A stretch of DNA of 64,000 nucleotides from Triticum aestivum (GCF_018294505.1 NC_057796.1:273167906-273231905); one strand, 5' to 3'. Counted from the stretch's first letter, positions 1 through 11,457 are shown. The notes: generated from the sequence alone by a model not told the origin. Numbers and translations: made by a program.

Positions 1-739
1 GAGTGGACCACTGTAGATAGAGGGGGGAAGGTGATGGAGATGTTGGTGAAGATGGCGGAGGTGTTGGTGAAGATCGCGGTGATGATGATGGCCCCTGACG
101 GCGTTCCGGCGCCACCGGAAGTGAGGGGGAGAGAGCCCCCCTCCTTCTTCTTCTTCCTTGACCTTCTCCCTAGATGGGAGAAGGGTTTCCCCTCTGGTCC
201 ATGGTCTCCATGGCGTGGGAGGGGCGAGAGCCCCTCCGAGATTGGATCTGTCTCTCTGTCTCTCTCCGTTTCTGCATTCTCTGATTCTGCCCTGGCACCG
301 TTTCTTTTATATCCGGAGATCCGTAACTCCGATTGGGGGGAATCTTTCGCCCAGATATTTCTCATAAAATTAGCTTTCTTGCGGTAAAAGAAGAGCGTCA
401 ACCGCCTTACGGGGTGCCCACGAGGTTCTAGGGCGCGCCTGCCACCCTGGGGCGCGCCCCCTGCCTCGTGGCCCCCTCGGGCACCGTCTCGCGTTGATTT
501 TACTTCCCAAAAACCATAAATATTCGAAAATAATTCTCCGTCCGTTTTATCCCGTTTGGACTCCGTTTGATATTGGGTTTCTGCGAAACATAAAACATGC
601 AACAAACATGAACTGGCACTGGGCACTGGATCAATATGTTAGTCCCAAAAATAATATAAAAAGTTGCGAAAAGTATATGGAAGTTATATAATATTGGCAT
701 GGAACAATCAAAAATTATAGATACGACGGAGACGTATCA
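1..739 (-). mobile_element. Partial LTR of a Ty3/Gypsy element, minus strand
   Basis: Read on the minus strand, the LTR begins TGATACGTC at position 739 and runs leftward out of the window. It matches, with scattered mismatches, the corresponding part (about 60022-60759) of the complete solo LTR at 59233-60759, so both belong to one family. It contains a TATA-like GATATAAAAG on the minus strand near 311 and a GC-rich palindrome near 413-484. The five bases after it (740-744, AGCAG) are the expected target duplication, but the partner copy lies outside the window. Whether this is a solo LTR or one end of a full element cannot be told. Confidence 0.85.
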
Positions 740-1154
740 AGCAGCAGGGAGGTCCCGCCGCGCCGCGGCGGCCTGGGAAAATTTCTCGCGGGCAGGCGAG
801 GACTCTTACAGGCGCACGCATGCGATAGTCCATAGCCAGATGGATCAGATCTCTGGCTGGGCGAGGATGCAGGACGAGGCTACCGGCGTCATCCGGCAAC
901 TAGGGGAGGGCAATGCGAAAATCCGGGGCGAGCGCGACCTGCTGAGGGCGAAGATCGCCGGAAGGGCGAAGCAGGAGGAGGAGACCGCTTCCTTGTTGCA
1001 GGGGACGGGCGTCATCATCAAGAAACTTATGGACGAGAATGCCATGCTCCGCATCGAGCGCAACAGGCTGGTGGAGAAATCCATGGATGCTGCCAAGAAG
1101 CGTATTAAGGACATGAAACTGATGAAAGAGATCATCGCCCGCCGCGAGAACTAG
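699..1154 (+). CDS. Chimeric coiled-coil ORF whose start codon lies in an LTR
   Basis: The ORF encodes 151 residues and ends in TAG. Its first 41 bases, including the ATG and the peptide MEQSKI, are LTR sequence (699-739); the rest is non-repeat coding sequence. After an Ala/Arg-rich stretch, residues about 50-150 are charged and heptad-like (repeated Glu, Lys, Arg, Leu), predicting a coiled coil, with a basic C-terminus. GC content and codon use look like a grass gene, unlike the AT-rich DNA after it. The original 5' part of the gene presumably lies left of the LTR, outside the window. I do not recognise the family. It may be an expressed chimera or simply an open remnant; no splice sites decide this. 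Confidence 0.5.
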   Translation: MEQSKIIDTTETYQAAGRSRRAAAAWENFSRAGEDSYRRTHAIVHSQMDQISGWARMQDEATGVIRQLGEGNAKIRGERDLLRAKIAGRAKQEEETASLLQGTGVIIKKLMDENAMLRIERNRLVEKSMDAAKKRIKDMKLMKEIIARREN

Positions 1155-1707
1155 TCTCCGCGACCTGCAGCGCATAAAGAAAGTAGAGATCAGCGAGCCA
1201 GATTGTTGTATGCGTCTTCCTTCTTCTTTTGCCCTTGTGTATTTCGGGCGTAGCCGCATGTGGCTTTTTTAATTATCTTCCTAATTATGTAAGACAATTA
1301 TTATCCACTCTTGTCGTCCTTATATATATTCATCAGTCTTGCTATAAGTCGCAGTAGATGCTATATAGATCCGTCGAATCTTACATCAAGATCCGTGCAA
1401 AATTTTCTTTTCAGATTTTCTTTTTTCTCTCTTAAATCTCAGTCGAGTGAGACATTGCCATGCCATTAAACAGAGGCTCGGGCGCCATTAATGGAGACCT
1501 TGGGAGAGAGGTGGACAACAGATGGAGGTCAAAGGGCTCTCCTTCCGATAAGCACGCGCAGGGGCCTGATCACACGCCTCCCATACTCAAATAGCTACCC
1601 TGCATGGCGCCTCCTAGCTAATAAAAAAGGGGACGCGTGGCGGCACGTAAATGGTAAATAGAACGCCCACGGTTTCAATAATACTTGCGTTTTCGATTGT
1701 AACGTGA
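1155..1707. other. Probable 3' flank of the coiled-coil gene, no gene seen
   Basis: The sequence after the TAG at 1154 is T-rich (near 1216-1275) and then AT-rich, compatible with a 3' UTR and downstream DNA. No ORF of note, RNA gene or transposon terminus was recognised here. Confidence 0.4.
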
Positions 1708-2390
1708 CAACACTTGTTCCAAAATGACTTTGTTGATTGTTAATGTGTGCGCCTTCGCAAATCGGACAGCAAAATTACCACAACATGTTGGTGCCATGTC
1801 ATGGCACCAAGCCAAGTTTCATGATTTTCATGCGTGTTTAGGATTTACATGAATTAAAAAACCAAGTTTCTCAATGTTTCCAGCCGAGCCATGACGCCCA
1901 GATGTTTGAATTTCATTCCCATTTTTGGCATGGGACCTAGAAATTTACCCGAGGACACACATGTGATTTTTCAACCAGCTTTGGTGCACTGGAGCATGTG
2001 CTTGTATTTAAAATTTGAATTATGCACACAAAGGTGACACGTTCCCTCTCAGAACCGCGAGCCTTCTTGAGAGAAGCTCTGGTTTGCAAGAAACTTATAC
2101 CAAAACTTGTTCCTATTCTGCAATTTTTTTTACCACAGCATGGTAGTACCATGACATGACACCATGCGAAGTTTCATGATTTTCAGGCGTGTTTTGGATT
2201 CACAAGAATTTTAAAACCAAGCTTATCAATGTTCTCGGCCGAACCACGATGCCCAGATGTTTGAATTTCATTCCCATTTCTTGCATGGGACCTAGAAATT
2301 CACCCGAGGACACACATGTGATTTTTCAGTCAACTTTTGGTGCACGGGAGCATGTGCTTGTAGTTCAAATTTGAATTATGCACATTAAAT
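1708..2390. repeat. Tandem dimer of a 355-bp repeat
   Basis: Two diverged copies lie head to tail. The same phrase GATGTTTGAATTTCATTCCC occurs at 1901 and 2256, a period of 355 bp, and the similarity extends on both sides (an ACTTGTTCC start, the CATGGCACCA region, and a GAATTATGCAC end). There is no convincing ORF. The unit length falls in the 340-380 bp range common for Triticeae satellite families, but I cannot assign it to a named family. The copies are clearly diverged, so this is an old duplication, not a young array. Confidence 0.75.
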
Positions 2391-2879
2391 GACCACAAAC
2401 TCAATTAATGTATAAAAAGGCCAAACGAACCAGAATAATTCCAAAATTTAACAAGGCACTCATATAATTCTATGTTGCCTCTGTAAAGAAAATCTAGGAG
2501 GAGGCAGCGTATATTATTTCGCACACAAAGGTATAAAGAAATAAAGAAATTAGCATACCTATTTAATTCTTGGGTTCTTATTATTTATGCCACTAGTTGT
2601 GTATCACTACTCAGTTTTGCCATTTAGAAACATTACAACCGAGCACTTTTCCAGCCGTCTCAGGCTATTAGTATCTCAACCGTCGCATCTGCACTTCTAG
2701 ATGTTTTTGGCCGTTGGATGCACCTTCCACCCCGCTGGGAGCCCTAAACGGACTGGGCCGATGCTCCCGCAACAAAATCAGCGATCTGCTATTGTTTGGG
2801 CCTGCCGGGCCGATGCTCCCACCACATGCATGAGCAGTCCTCCCCTCGCCTCCACTCCCTGACGGCCTGACCTCTCGTC

Positions 2880-3420
2880 TCTCTCTCGTCTGTCGTCTGG
2901 GATTCAGTTGCGCAGCCACCGCCGAAATCCCCATCCCCATCCGTGGAAGGACGCCTCTTCGTTGCCCAGCCGCCGCCATCCTCCTTCTCACATTTTACCC
3001 TCAAGATGCAACAGGAAGAATCCCCTCCCCGCACCCTCCACTCCACCCGATCCCTCTAGGTGCGCCGCCGCTGTGGTCGTATCCGCAGAGAGAAATAGAG
3101 AGAGGTGTGATGAAAATGTCAACGGCGGGCCAAACAGATCGCCAAGCACATGATGCGGAGTGGAGCTACTCAGATCGCTGACCTTCTAGACTGAGCCTCC
3201 AAATCTCGCACGAAAAAAGGAGATCATGGCGAAGGAGGTGGCCAGAGTCACTTCCTCCATCCGTCCTCTACAGGTCTGTGTATCTCTCCTACTTCTGTGC
3301 ATCCTCCGTCACCGACCAACCCAGTCTCATTCCAATCCCTCGTGTGCGAGTGATCGCCTGATGCGAAGCGACACGAAGCCATGCGTGCTTCACCGATCGA
3401 TGCGGGGCGAGGCGATGTAG
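2880..3420 (+). pseudogene. Gene-like 5' fragment inside the putative Helitron
   Basis: A CT-rich, UTR-like stretch is followed by an ATG in good context at 3226 (GATCATGGCG), opening a short frame beginning MAKEVARVTSSIRP. It meets a GT donor-like site (CTACAG/GTCTGTG) near 3273. Downstream stretches are also flanked by splice-like CAG/GT motifs. The product is not recognised. Capture of a first exon by a Helitron would explain why no continuous gene follows. This is an inference from signals only. Confidence 0.25.
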
Positions 3421-3669
3421 GGCTTCACCGATCGATGCGGGGCGAGGCGATGTAGGCAGCCGATGCGGGGAAGGAGAGGGGTTCGGAAGCGGCTGTCGTG
3501 GCGCGCTGGTTGAACTCGCAAGGGCTACTATGTGGTGGCAGCGGACATCTCTCGGGGAAAACCTAGGCTAGGCACCAACTTCACCGTTCTGGTCCTTCAG
3601 CCCCGATCTGAATCTCTTCCTGCTTGTCAAGTAGGTCGTCAGCCACATGTGCGTTGCCATCCAAGTTCA

Positions 3670-3795
3670 AAGATGGCCTCTGCCCTGCTGCACTTACTAC
3701 ACGCTGGTCGTCCTTGCCTACAGGTACATCTCAAGATGGCCGCCGCCCTGCTGCACTTGCTCCACGTTGGTAGTCGCTTGCCTACAGGTATAGTT
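3670..3795 (+). repeat. 63-bp tandem duplication (21 codons)
   Basis: AAGATGGCC starts at 3670 and again at 3733, and the following 60 bases are nearly the same in both copies, each ending GCCTACAGGTA. The period is a multiple of three, so an ORF across it (3532-3819) carries two copies of a 21-residue unit containing LLHLLH. Each copy also repeats the splice-donor-like CAG/GTA. Confidence 0.75.
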
Positions 3796-3829
3796 CTCCT
3801 TTCCCCTTATGCCATATGACTAGACGACA

Positions 3830-6680
3830 GGGGAATGCCATGCTTCAGACGACCAAAACACGAGAATCATCCCAAAAGAAATGGCTGTAGACACTCTCAT
3901 GCAGCTTGCTAGGTCTTAGAATATCTGCTTTACGCGAGAGCTTTGACATGATACAAGGCCCCTGACAATTATCACTGATACACTCGATTGAATCATGTGA
4001 GTTACATTGTATCTATTTAATAATTTTTTTCTACTTGTTCAAGATATTCCAAATAAACTCAAATTTCTCTTAATTCTTTTATGTACAGTTTGATCGTTTT
4101 CTGAAGTGTAAAATTTATGTTGGTGATACTTTTTTAATTGGTTCTTTCTCTTTTACAGAATTGAGCAGAAAGAAAAGAATATGATTTTTTGTTTGCTTTA
4201 ATAATGAAAGGTTCGTACTTGGAAAATACTTCAATTCTGTCACAGGAGTTGATCCTCAAGTTTCTTATGCATTTAAATCTGAGGGGAAACCACATGCAGA
4301 AAAATTCAAGAATAAGTTGTATAACCAGGTTTACCAACATCTATGTGTTTCTCTTATTTATTTTATGCATTCATTACTATTTTTAATTTCTCTCTTCATC
4401 TCTTGAAATTAGTATAGTAACCAATCCACTTTCTGATTTGCTGTGTAGCAACTATACTAGAAGCTGGCATGTACAACGAGGATGGTTACGCGCCTCTTTA
4501 AGTTATCCAGTGTTACATTAATTCTTTTCTTTGTACTAATTTGGTAAAAAAAGTGGAATTCCATCTTTGAAAAATGATGTTAGTGAGCATCTCAATTTAA
4601 ATTTTTACATTCCAAAATAGTCAAGTTTTTTACGTAACATTTTATTTGGCTCGCATAATTCTTGAATGCCTTCCATGGGATGACAGGAATCTTGCTCATC
4701 TAGCAAAATAAAAGATTTCGAAAAAAATTAGAAGGTGGGAAAACTTGGAATTTCTCGGGAGGTATTGTGATGGCGGTGCCCATGTAGTTTGGGAAATTTT
4801 GCTTTTAGCTTGGATGAAGCTTTGTCATAAATGATGGCACATATAATCTTAAAGGTAAGAGGGTTTAGTTGTTTAAGTAAAAAGGTTTATACATCTTGCG
4901 GTGGATTCAACCTACAAACCTCATAAAGTGCTCCCCCAGTGTCCGACTAATCAAATCCTGAAAGCTTTCGCTGATGGTATTTAAAAAAAAGTTGTGTGGT
5001 TACAGGTTTCCTACATTTTTTTGGTCACCATGCATTTCCTTCCCATTTAATAAATGAATTCGCACAAAATAAATAGTCAAATTTTAACTTCTGAGATAGG
5101 GCAAAGTCAATAACAGCGGAACATATAGTATGTTAAATGTTGATTGCTCTGGCTTACATGATGATAGATTGCTTCTTGAAAGCTCTTTTTGTATAGAGTA
5201 ATGCTTATACTGGATATTTGAGGGGAGGTTTAACTCAATAGATATTGTTACAGATTGTTTTCTTCTTATTTTTTGAGTCTACCTGATTTGTGAGTTTAGC
5301 ACTGTAACGATTGATATCTAGAACTCTTTTAAATTGCTGTCATAGTTGCTTTACCCATTACTGACTTACCATTCTCAAACCTTTTGTATCACATATTTTT
5401 GTGACTCTGCACTTGCCTGTTGCCTCTAGGTAAAATTTCTAAGCAGAGATAACCATTAATATATGTGTTACAATACTTACTATGAGCCATATGTGAGCCC
5501 TTTTCCTTGCAGTTTTATGGTTTTTTTTCATTTTCTGTTGTCCATCAATTAGTTGAACCATTAACATGACTGCAGACTATTTCATAGGTGAGCCTGGGTC
5601 CATGACTAAGATTTCGTCCTGCTAGCGCAGTCTGAGCCCACTAAACATTACTTTTATTGTACTAGGAAAATATTTAGGCTCGGAGAAAATAAGTAAAGAA
5701 TAATATTCTTTAGGTTATGAGCTTATCATTTCTGAAGCTTGGCCAGCGTCGATCATCATGACCATCTATGACAATAATAAATTGAATATTTCTCCTTTTT
5801 TACTATATTTGTAGTGGACTTATCGTTCGTATGGGTAATGTAGTTTACTAATTCTGTGAGAAGTACCAAGAGGACACAATGTTACAATTGGAACTATTTG
5901 TAGCTCTTGACTTTCCTGGTTAGGTTGTTATCCCATGGAATAACTCTCTTTGTTCTGCCCGTTTAGGATAGACTCTGACTTAACCAACTTCGGCACTCTG
6001 AAGTTTTGCTACAGTGCTCTTCTCTAGCTACTGAGCTCATTTTTTGAGATTTAGTTAATCTATGCGTTCCTCTTATTCCACAAAGTAGAAAGTTGGCAAA
6101 CTATTTTACCATGTGTACGATTACATGCAATTATGAGTACAACACTTCGTGTATTTCGTTACAGCCCAAGCTAAGATATCTTCATTTTATTATAAGATCA
6201 AAGATACATAATCAGTAAATCTACATGCTTTCTTATATCATATTGCTACATATTAATTATTTGTGCTGTACTAATGTAGGATGTGGTGGTATTTGATCGA
6301 AACATCCAGGTTGGGAAAGGCACATTTCTTTGACAAGCACAAGTAATGGAAGGACCAAAAGATCCATATTAGGAGGACACCGTTCCAAGGTACAAGCACA
6401 TGTCATGGAAGTATTGCTACCAGTTGTTGTAAAGTCCACATATCAGTATGTGATGTGGATGAATGATGTTATATCTTCTTGCTTTGTATGTCTAATTTTA
6501 TGATGGTGAATTGATGGATGTTGACTATTGGACAAGTGATGCCAATTATTTTACCTTGCTAATTTCTAATGAGTAATGCAAAGTTTTGTCTCGGATAAAA
6601 ATGACTTTACTTTCCAATTTGGTGATCAAGGACTCCCTTATATACTTATGGAACTTATTATCACTATATTGTCAAAATAC
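3830..6680. other. AT-rich intron-like interior of the putative Helitron
   Basis: About 2.8 kb of AT-rich sequence without a supportable gene. Short ORFs (for example 4189-4386) lack codon bias. Small stretches with splice-like borders exist, such as 6280-6440, but no product can be named. Confidence 0.4.
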
Positions 6681-6683
6681 ACG

Positions 6684-6714
6684 GGCGCGGCAACGCGCGC
6701 CATCATGGATCTAG
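6684..6714 (+). other. Helitron-type 3' terminus: hairpin plus CTAG
   Basis: GGCGCG (6684-6689) pairs with CGCGCC (6696-6701). An alternative register gives a 5-bp stem GCGCG/CGCGC closed by a GCAA tetraloop. CTAG follows at 6711-6714 and the next base is T, as expected for Helitron insertion. Confidence 0.6.
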
Positions 6715-7244
6715 TTAGAAGTTACAACTACTCAAAAATGCCATCGATCCGTGAGACGTCTGCTCAAAAATGCAATTAGATATCTAAAAAATGCCATCGT
6801 TAAGTTAGATGTTTGCTCAGAAATGCCATTAGACATTGTTATTTTCACGTCAAACCCGTTGACCATGTTACATGAAAAAAATAAGCCGATTCTCACAATA
6901 ATAAGTTAATGGTGTCCAGCACAACACACCCCTCAAATAAAACTAAGCACCCTGAAATTTTTTGACAAAACTAAGCACCCTGAAATTCTTTGACAACTAA
7001 ACTGCTGGCTATATGATGTTGGCCATATATATTGTACGTATATAATGTCAAAAAATGAGTGGTAGTACTATACCAACTAAAAGATGAAATGTACGAAATA
7101 TAACGAGAAGAAACATAACATAGTTCTGCTGGGGGCTCAGCACAACACACCCCTCAAATAAAACTAAGCACACCAGAAATTAAATTAAGCAACTAATCCG
7201 GTAGACACTGCATTAGAACCACCATGAGCAACGACACTGCCACC
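6715..7244. repeat. Short direct repeats in the 3' flank of the exonuclease-like gene
   Basis: AAATGCCAT-type phrases recur at about 6737, 6790 and 6818. A phrase beginning CAGCACAACACACCCC is present at 6917 and again at 7138, a 221-bp period, followed by AAACTAAGCAC in both. The stretch ends at the stop codon of the minus-strand gene, so it probably includes its 3' UTR. No separate gene is seen. Confidence 0.55.
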
Positions 7245-9367
7245 TTACTCGGAGTCCTCGTCCACGTCCTCGACTTCGTCCTTATCCCTCTTCCTCTTGG
7301 GCGATACTTCTTTGCTTGAACCACACACTTGGCTCTTGCTCTTCATCCAACCCTTGTAGATATTGAAACAAAGGTAGCCATCCATTGCAGCGTAGTAGAT
7401 GTGGTCTATATCTAGTACAGTCCACTGCCATGCAAGATGAAACGTGTGCGGAGGTTTCTTCAGTTCATCGTACGAAGGATGAACCATGGCTCCTGCCAGG
7501 GTCAGCATTGAAGGCTGATCAAGGGAGGGCACCAGCCCTTCCTTCTGGAGGTCGAAGGGGTCGCCTACAACGAGGCCTATCCGACCCAGGATTTCCTTAT
7601 CGTTCCTAAAGTCTACAGTAATGAATTTGACTCGGCCGCCCTTGAGGAACTTCTTAAATTCCTCGCACTCAACGTCGGCATGGTATATGTGGTAGACCAA
7701 GCATAAGTCATGCACGCAAACCTGGATCACGGTGGGCTTCTTCTTCTCTGCCTCCTTTAGTTTCTTCTCGCTTCCTAGGACTGTGGTGTACTTGATAACC
7801 CACAAGTATAGGGGATCGCAACAGTTTTCGAGGGTAGAGTATTCAACCCAAATTTATTGATTCGACACAATGGGAGCCAAAGAATATTCTCAAGTATTAG
7901 CAGCTGAGTTGTCAATTCAACCACACCTGGATAACTTAATATCTGCAGCAAAGTATTTAGTAGCAAAGTAGTATGATAGTAACAGTAACGGTAGCAAAAG
8001 TAATATTTTTGGGTTTTGTAGTGATTGTAACAGTAGAAACGGAAAAGTAAATAAGCGAAGAACAATATGTGAAAAGCTCGTAGGCATTGGATCGGTGATG
8101 GAGAATTATGCCGGATGCGGTTCATCATGTAACAGTCATAACATAGGGTGACACATAACTAGCTCCAATTCATCAATGTAATGTAGGCATGTATTCCGAA
8201 TATAGTCATACGTGCTTATGGAAAAGAACTTGCATGACATCTTTTGTCCTACCCTCCCATGGCAGCGGGGTCCTAATGGAAACTAAGGGATATTAATGCC
8301 TCCTTTTAATAGAGTACCGGACCAAAGCATTAACACATAGTGAATACATGAACTCCTCAAACTATGGTCATCACCGGGAGTGGTCCCGATTATTGTCACT
8401 TCAGGGTTGCCGGATCATAACACATAGTAAGTGACTATAGACTTGCAAGATAGGATCAAGAACTCACATATATTCATGAAAACATAATAGGTTCAGATTT
8501 GAAATCATGGCACTCGGGCCCTAGTGACAAGCATTAAGCATAGCAAAGTCATAGCAACATCAATCTCAGAACATAGTTGATACTAGGGATCAAACCCTAA
8601 CAAAACTAACTCGATTACATGATAAATCTCATCCAACCCATCACCGTCCAGCAAGCCTACGATGGAATTACTCACGCAATGCGGTGAGCATCATGAAATT
8701 GGTGATGTAGGATGGTTGATGATGACGACGTCGACGGATTCCCCTCTCCGGAGCCCCGAACGGACTCCAGATCAGCCCTCCCAAGAGAGTTTAGGGCTTG
8801 GCGGCGGCTCCGTATCGTAAAACGCGATGAATCCTTCTCTCTAATTTTTTCTCCCCAGACACGAATATATGGAGTTGGAGTTGAGGTCGGTGGAGCTCCA
8901 GGGGGCCCACGAGGCAAGGGGCGCGCCCAGGGGGGCAGGCGCGCCCCCACCCTCGTGGAGAGGGTGTGGGCCCCCTGGCCTTGATTCTTTCGCCAGTATT
9001 TTTTATTATTTCCAAAAATAATCTCCGTGAAGTTTCAGGTCATTCCGAGAACTTTTGTTTCTGCACAAAAATAACACCATGGCAGCTGAAAACAGCGTCA
9101 GTCCGGGTTAGTTCCATTCAAATCATGCAAGTTAGAGTCCAAAACAAGGGCAAAAGTGTTTGGAAAAGTAGATACGACGGAGACGTATATGTACTCAACA
9201 TCTAGCTCAGCGACCCACTCATCATTTGAGTTTTCGAACATGCGTTTGAAGCGAGCAAGGCATTCTTTCACTATTGCGGAAGAACGGGTGTAGATGATGT
9301 CGAACTCATCGCCGGTGATGGTTCTAACCTTGTACTCACCGTCGATCATGGAGATTTGGGATGCCAT
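7245..9367 (-). pseudogene. DEDDy 3'-5' exonuclease-like gene split by a solo LTR
   Basis: The left (3') part, 7245-7787, and the right (5') part, 9191-9367, are collinear on the minus strand. Removing the LTR and one TSD copy gives an uninterrupted frame of 239 codons starting at ATG 9365-9367 and ending at TAA 7245-7247. The protein has the layout of RNase H-fold, Werner-type exonucleases. A motif-I Asp-x-Glu is at residues 56/58 (LDVEY). A motif-II region follows near TVDF...ND, residues 118-122. A Tyr-x3-Asp motif III is at 191/195 (YAAMDGY). The tail is acidic and lysine-rich. Known members degrade nucleic acid from the 3' end; this plant-expanded subfamily is largely uncharacterised. 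The LTR sits directly after motif I, separating it from the rest of the active site. Apart from the insertion I see no stop or frameshift, so the loss looks recent. Confidence 0.85.
7793..9190 (-). mobile_element. Solo LTR (Ty3/Gypsy, 1398 bp)
   Basis: The LTR lies on the minus strand; its 3' end is TGATAACCC at 7793 and its 5' end reaches 9190, where the expected TG has changed (the gene reads AGTAC then ATATACGTC). Perfect 5-bp duplications GTACT flank it (7788-7792 and 9191-9195). No internal domain is present, so the element was reduced by LTR-LTR recombination. It contains the GC-rich palindrome near 8890-8970 and a start resembling the other TGATACGTC families, but the rest differs from the LTRs elsewhere in the window, so it is a separate family. 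Confidence 0.9.
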
Positions 9368-9631
9368 GGATTTGGGAGGAGGGTTAGGATTAGTGGAACT
9401 GCCGTAATGTGAAAGGACAGGACGACAAGGAGCGGTTTATCGATTGTAAAAATGTCGAGTAGGGGGGGCGCATGCGAATGGCAGGGTAGTGGCTTGCCTG
9501 GTGGATAAATGGATTCATGCACAGTACTATGGGGGCCCAATTAGATGTCATGTATACTCGACGCCCAATTAAATGGCTTTCGATGTCATGTCAAGCGTCG
9601 GGAAAATTACAGGTGATACGAAGCTTTCCAT
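9368..9631. promoter_or_regulatory. Upstream region of the exonuclease-like gene
   Basis: This is the DNA directly 5' of the minus-strand start codon at 9367. I see no unambiguous TATA box and no other feature; it ends where the inverted repeat begins. Confidence 0.3.
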
Positions 9632-9815
9632 TCTCCCATGATATGGGCTTCCGAGAGCCCTTTGATCTGAGATCGAACGGTTGCATGACGTGATTCTAGA
9701 CCTATGGGTGAATATCCTATCCTGGAGGGTTATTCTGCAAATTTTCAGCAACTTCGCATGCGACCGTTCGATCTCAGATCCAAGGGCTGCCAGCAGCTCG
9801 TATCATGGTCGTGCC
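9632..9815. repeat. Imperfect 180-bp inverted repeat, MITE-like
   Basis: The arm around 9660-9687 (core GATCTGAGATCGAACGGT) is the reverse complement, with few mismatches, of 9758-9784 (core ACCGTTCGATCTCAGATC). Weaker pairing extends outward through CCATGATA at about 9638 to TATCATGG at about 9801. The two arms can fold into a long hairpin. No clear target duplication was identified, so this could be a decayed foldback transposon or a simple inverted duplication. Confidence 0.6.
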
Positions 9816-11457
9816 TACCATGACCGTAGCCTCGCTCGCACGGTCGCGCCCTTGGATATTTAACACAGTGCATTAGGCTGTCTGATGTTGGCATGTCATA
9901 CATAGTCATCACTTAGTCACTCATACAACAAGGTTAGCTATAAGGTTGGCTATAAGAGTATTTTCTGTTTACTTCTCTCTATCTTTCTTCGTAGTATTTA
10001 TTGCATTTGCCAAGGAGTGACCTCTTCCAATGAAATGGTGCTTAGATGAGGTGCTACGGGCATTAAATGGCTTAGCAACTCAAGTCCCCAATGCATAGGT
10101 GCTTAGTTTTTTGTTGCTAAGTTTGCTTCATCTAGGTACACGCGCTTATCACCGTTTCTTCCTGGGGTCACCAAACTAGTCTCTCTCTTCTTAATTAACT
10201 TGCCACATCAGACTTTATGCCTATGTGGCAGGCTTAGCACCTGTAGGATCAAGTACAATAGTGGGCTATAAGCCCGCTTTACATGGCATTTTTGCTTATG
10301 TGGGGGAAAGAGGCAAGGAAAAAGTGGAGGAGTGGGCTCTCAAGCAAGAGCCAGCCTCTACATGGTGGAGCATCGGGAGAGGCACCTGTATGGAGGTGGT
10401 TAGGAATCGGGAGACTCAAGCCAGTCGTAGCGCCGCAGTTAAAATGATAATGGCAAGTCAAATCACCGGGCCCCACCTATCCAGCAGTAACTCACTGTCA
10501 AATCACACAACCCTACGTTTGCAGCAGCCTACTCCCTCATCTTCTCGCATCTCTGTCGAACCGACTAGGCGGAACTGCCCCGCCTACCGCGCGGGAAAAG
10601 CCCCGCCCTCGACTTTTAAATAGTACAGTATACTATTTTTGTATCCATGTATTGCGCCATGGAGCAAAGCCTTAAGAAAACGGCGGTACACATGTACGGA
10701 GTATACAACACGCCCGTCGCGTTCGCATCGCACCCTAGACGGTCGGTCGGTCTGGCACGCCGCTCTCCGAATGGAACGCGCATCATATTGCGTTTGCACA
10801 CACATGTGGGACCGCAATTGAGAACCGACCATAGGCACACTCCCCGGCCCCGCAAGTCGGGTGAGTTAATAGAAGTACATACGTTGGTACCTGGACGATC
10901 CCTGTAAGACACGGAAGATCAGTTCGTCCATGCATGTGACCAGACTCCAGCAGACACGCCTGGATTGGCTATCATCTACATATCGTGCAGGCGGTGTTAT
11001 ATAGGGCTGTAGTTCTGGTGGGAAATAAAAAAAAAGGTTTCTTGTCATCTCGCAAAATTAGGTGTCATGTGCTTCGGATCACTGCGAGGGTTAAACAACG
11101 ACAACTGAGTTGGGCTAGTCATTGGGGGCACCAACACGAAGACTACTCGGCTGCCATCTAGGTCAAGCCGGCTATGTTAATTAGGACATCTATCGATGGA
11201 CCCCTTTTCTACGAGTTTATCTTTAATTTGAGCTTTGATCCTCATCTAGTTTGTCCGTCGGGATTCATCTTGTCTCCTTTGGGCAGTGAGGTTATGATTT
11301 CTTGTCATGTGGCATTTTTTGTGTTATATGTTATAATCCGATGCTTCAGATCAAAATGACGACAACTGCGCCTCCGGGGCATGTGCATGAAGACTTCTCG
11401 ACAGTCATTGCCGAGGTCAAGCCGGCTCCGGCCGGTAGACAAAAGAAAACTAGTACT
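9816..11457. other. Non-coding stretch, small hairpins only
   Basis: No supportable gene. Around 10020-10130 the pair CTTAGCAAC / GTTGCTAAG and several GTGCTTAG or GTGCTAAG-type words suggest a decayed MITE. A CCCGCC-rich segment near 10560-10620 and a stretch with overlapping spurious ORFs on both strands (10620-10910) have no recognisable protein. Confidence 0.4.

Larger units (their letters stand above)
2604..6714 (+). mobile_element. Probable non-autonomous Helitron carrying gene-like fragments
   Basis: The 3' end has the Helitron signature: a short GC hairpin (6684-6701) followed 9 nt later by CTAG (6711-6714), with T next. A candidate 5' end TCACTACTC at 2604, preceded by A, resembles the plant Helitron start (TC plus a CTACT core), giving insertion between A and T. 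The interior starts with a pyrimidine-rich UTR-like stretch and contains splice-like junctions and short ORFs, then long AT-rich intron-like DNA. No Rep/helicase is encoded. Helitrons of this gene-capturing kind are well known in grasses. The 3' end is better supported than the 5' end. Confidence 0.5.

Noticed and set aside
31..387. 118-codon frame at the left edge
   Set aside because: It lies wholly inside an LTR, begins with GTG and has low-complexity content; plant translation would not start there.
7385..7609. Plus-strand frame opposite the exonuclease-like gene
   Set aside because: Shadow of the conserved minus-strand coding sequence; no homology of its own.
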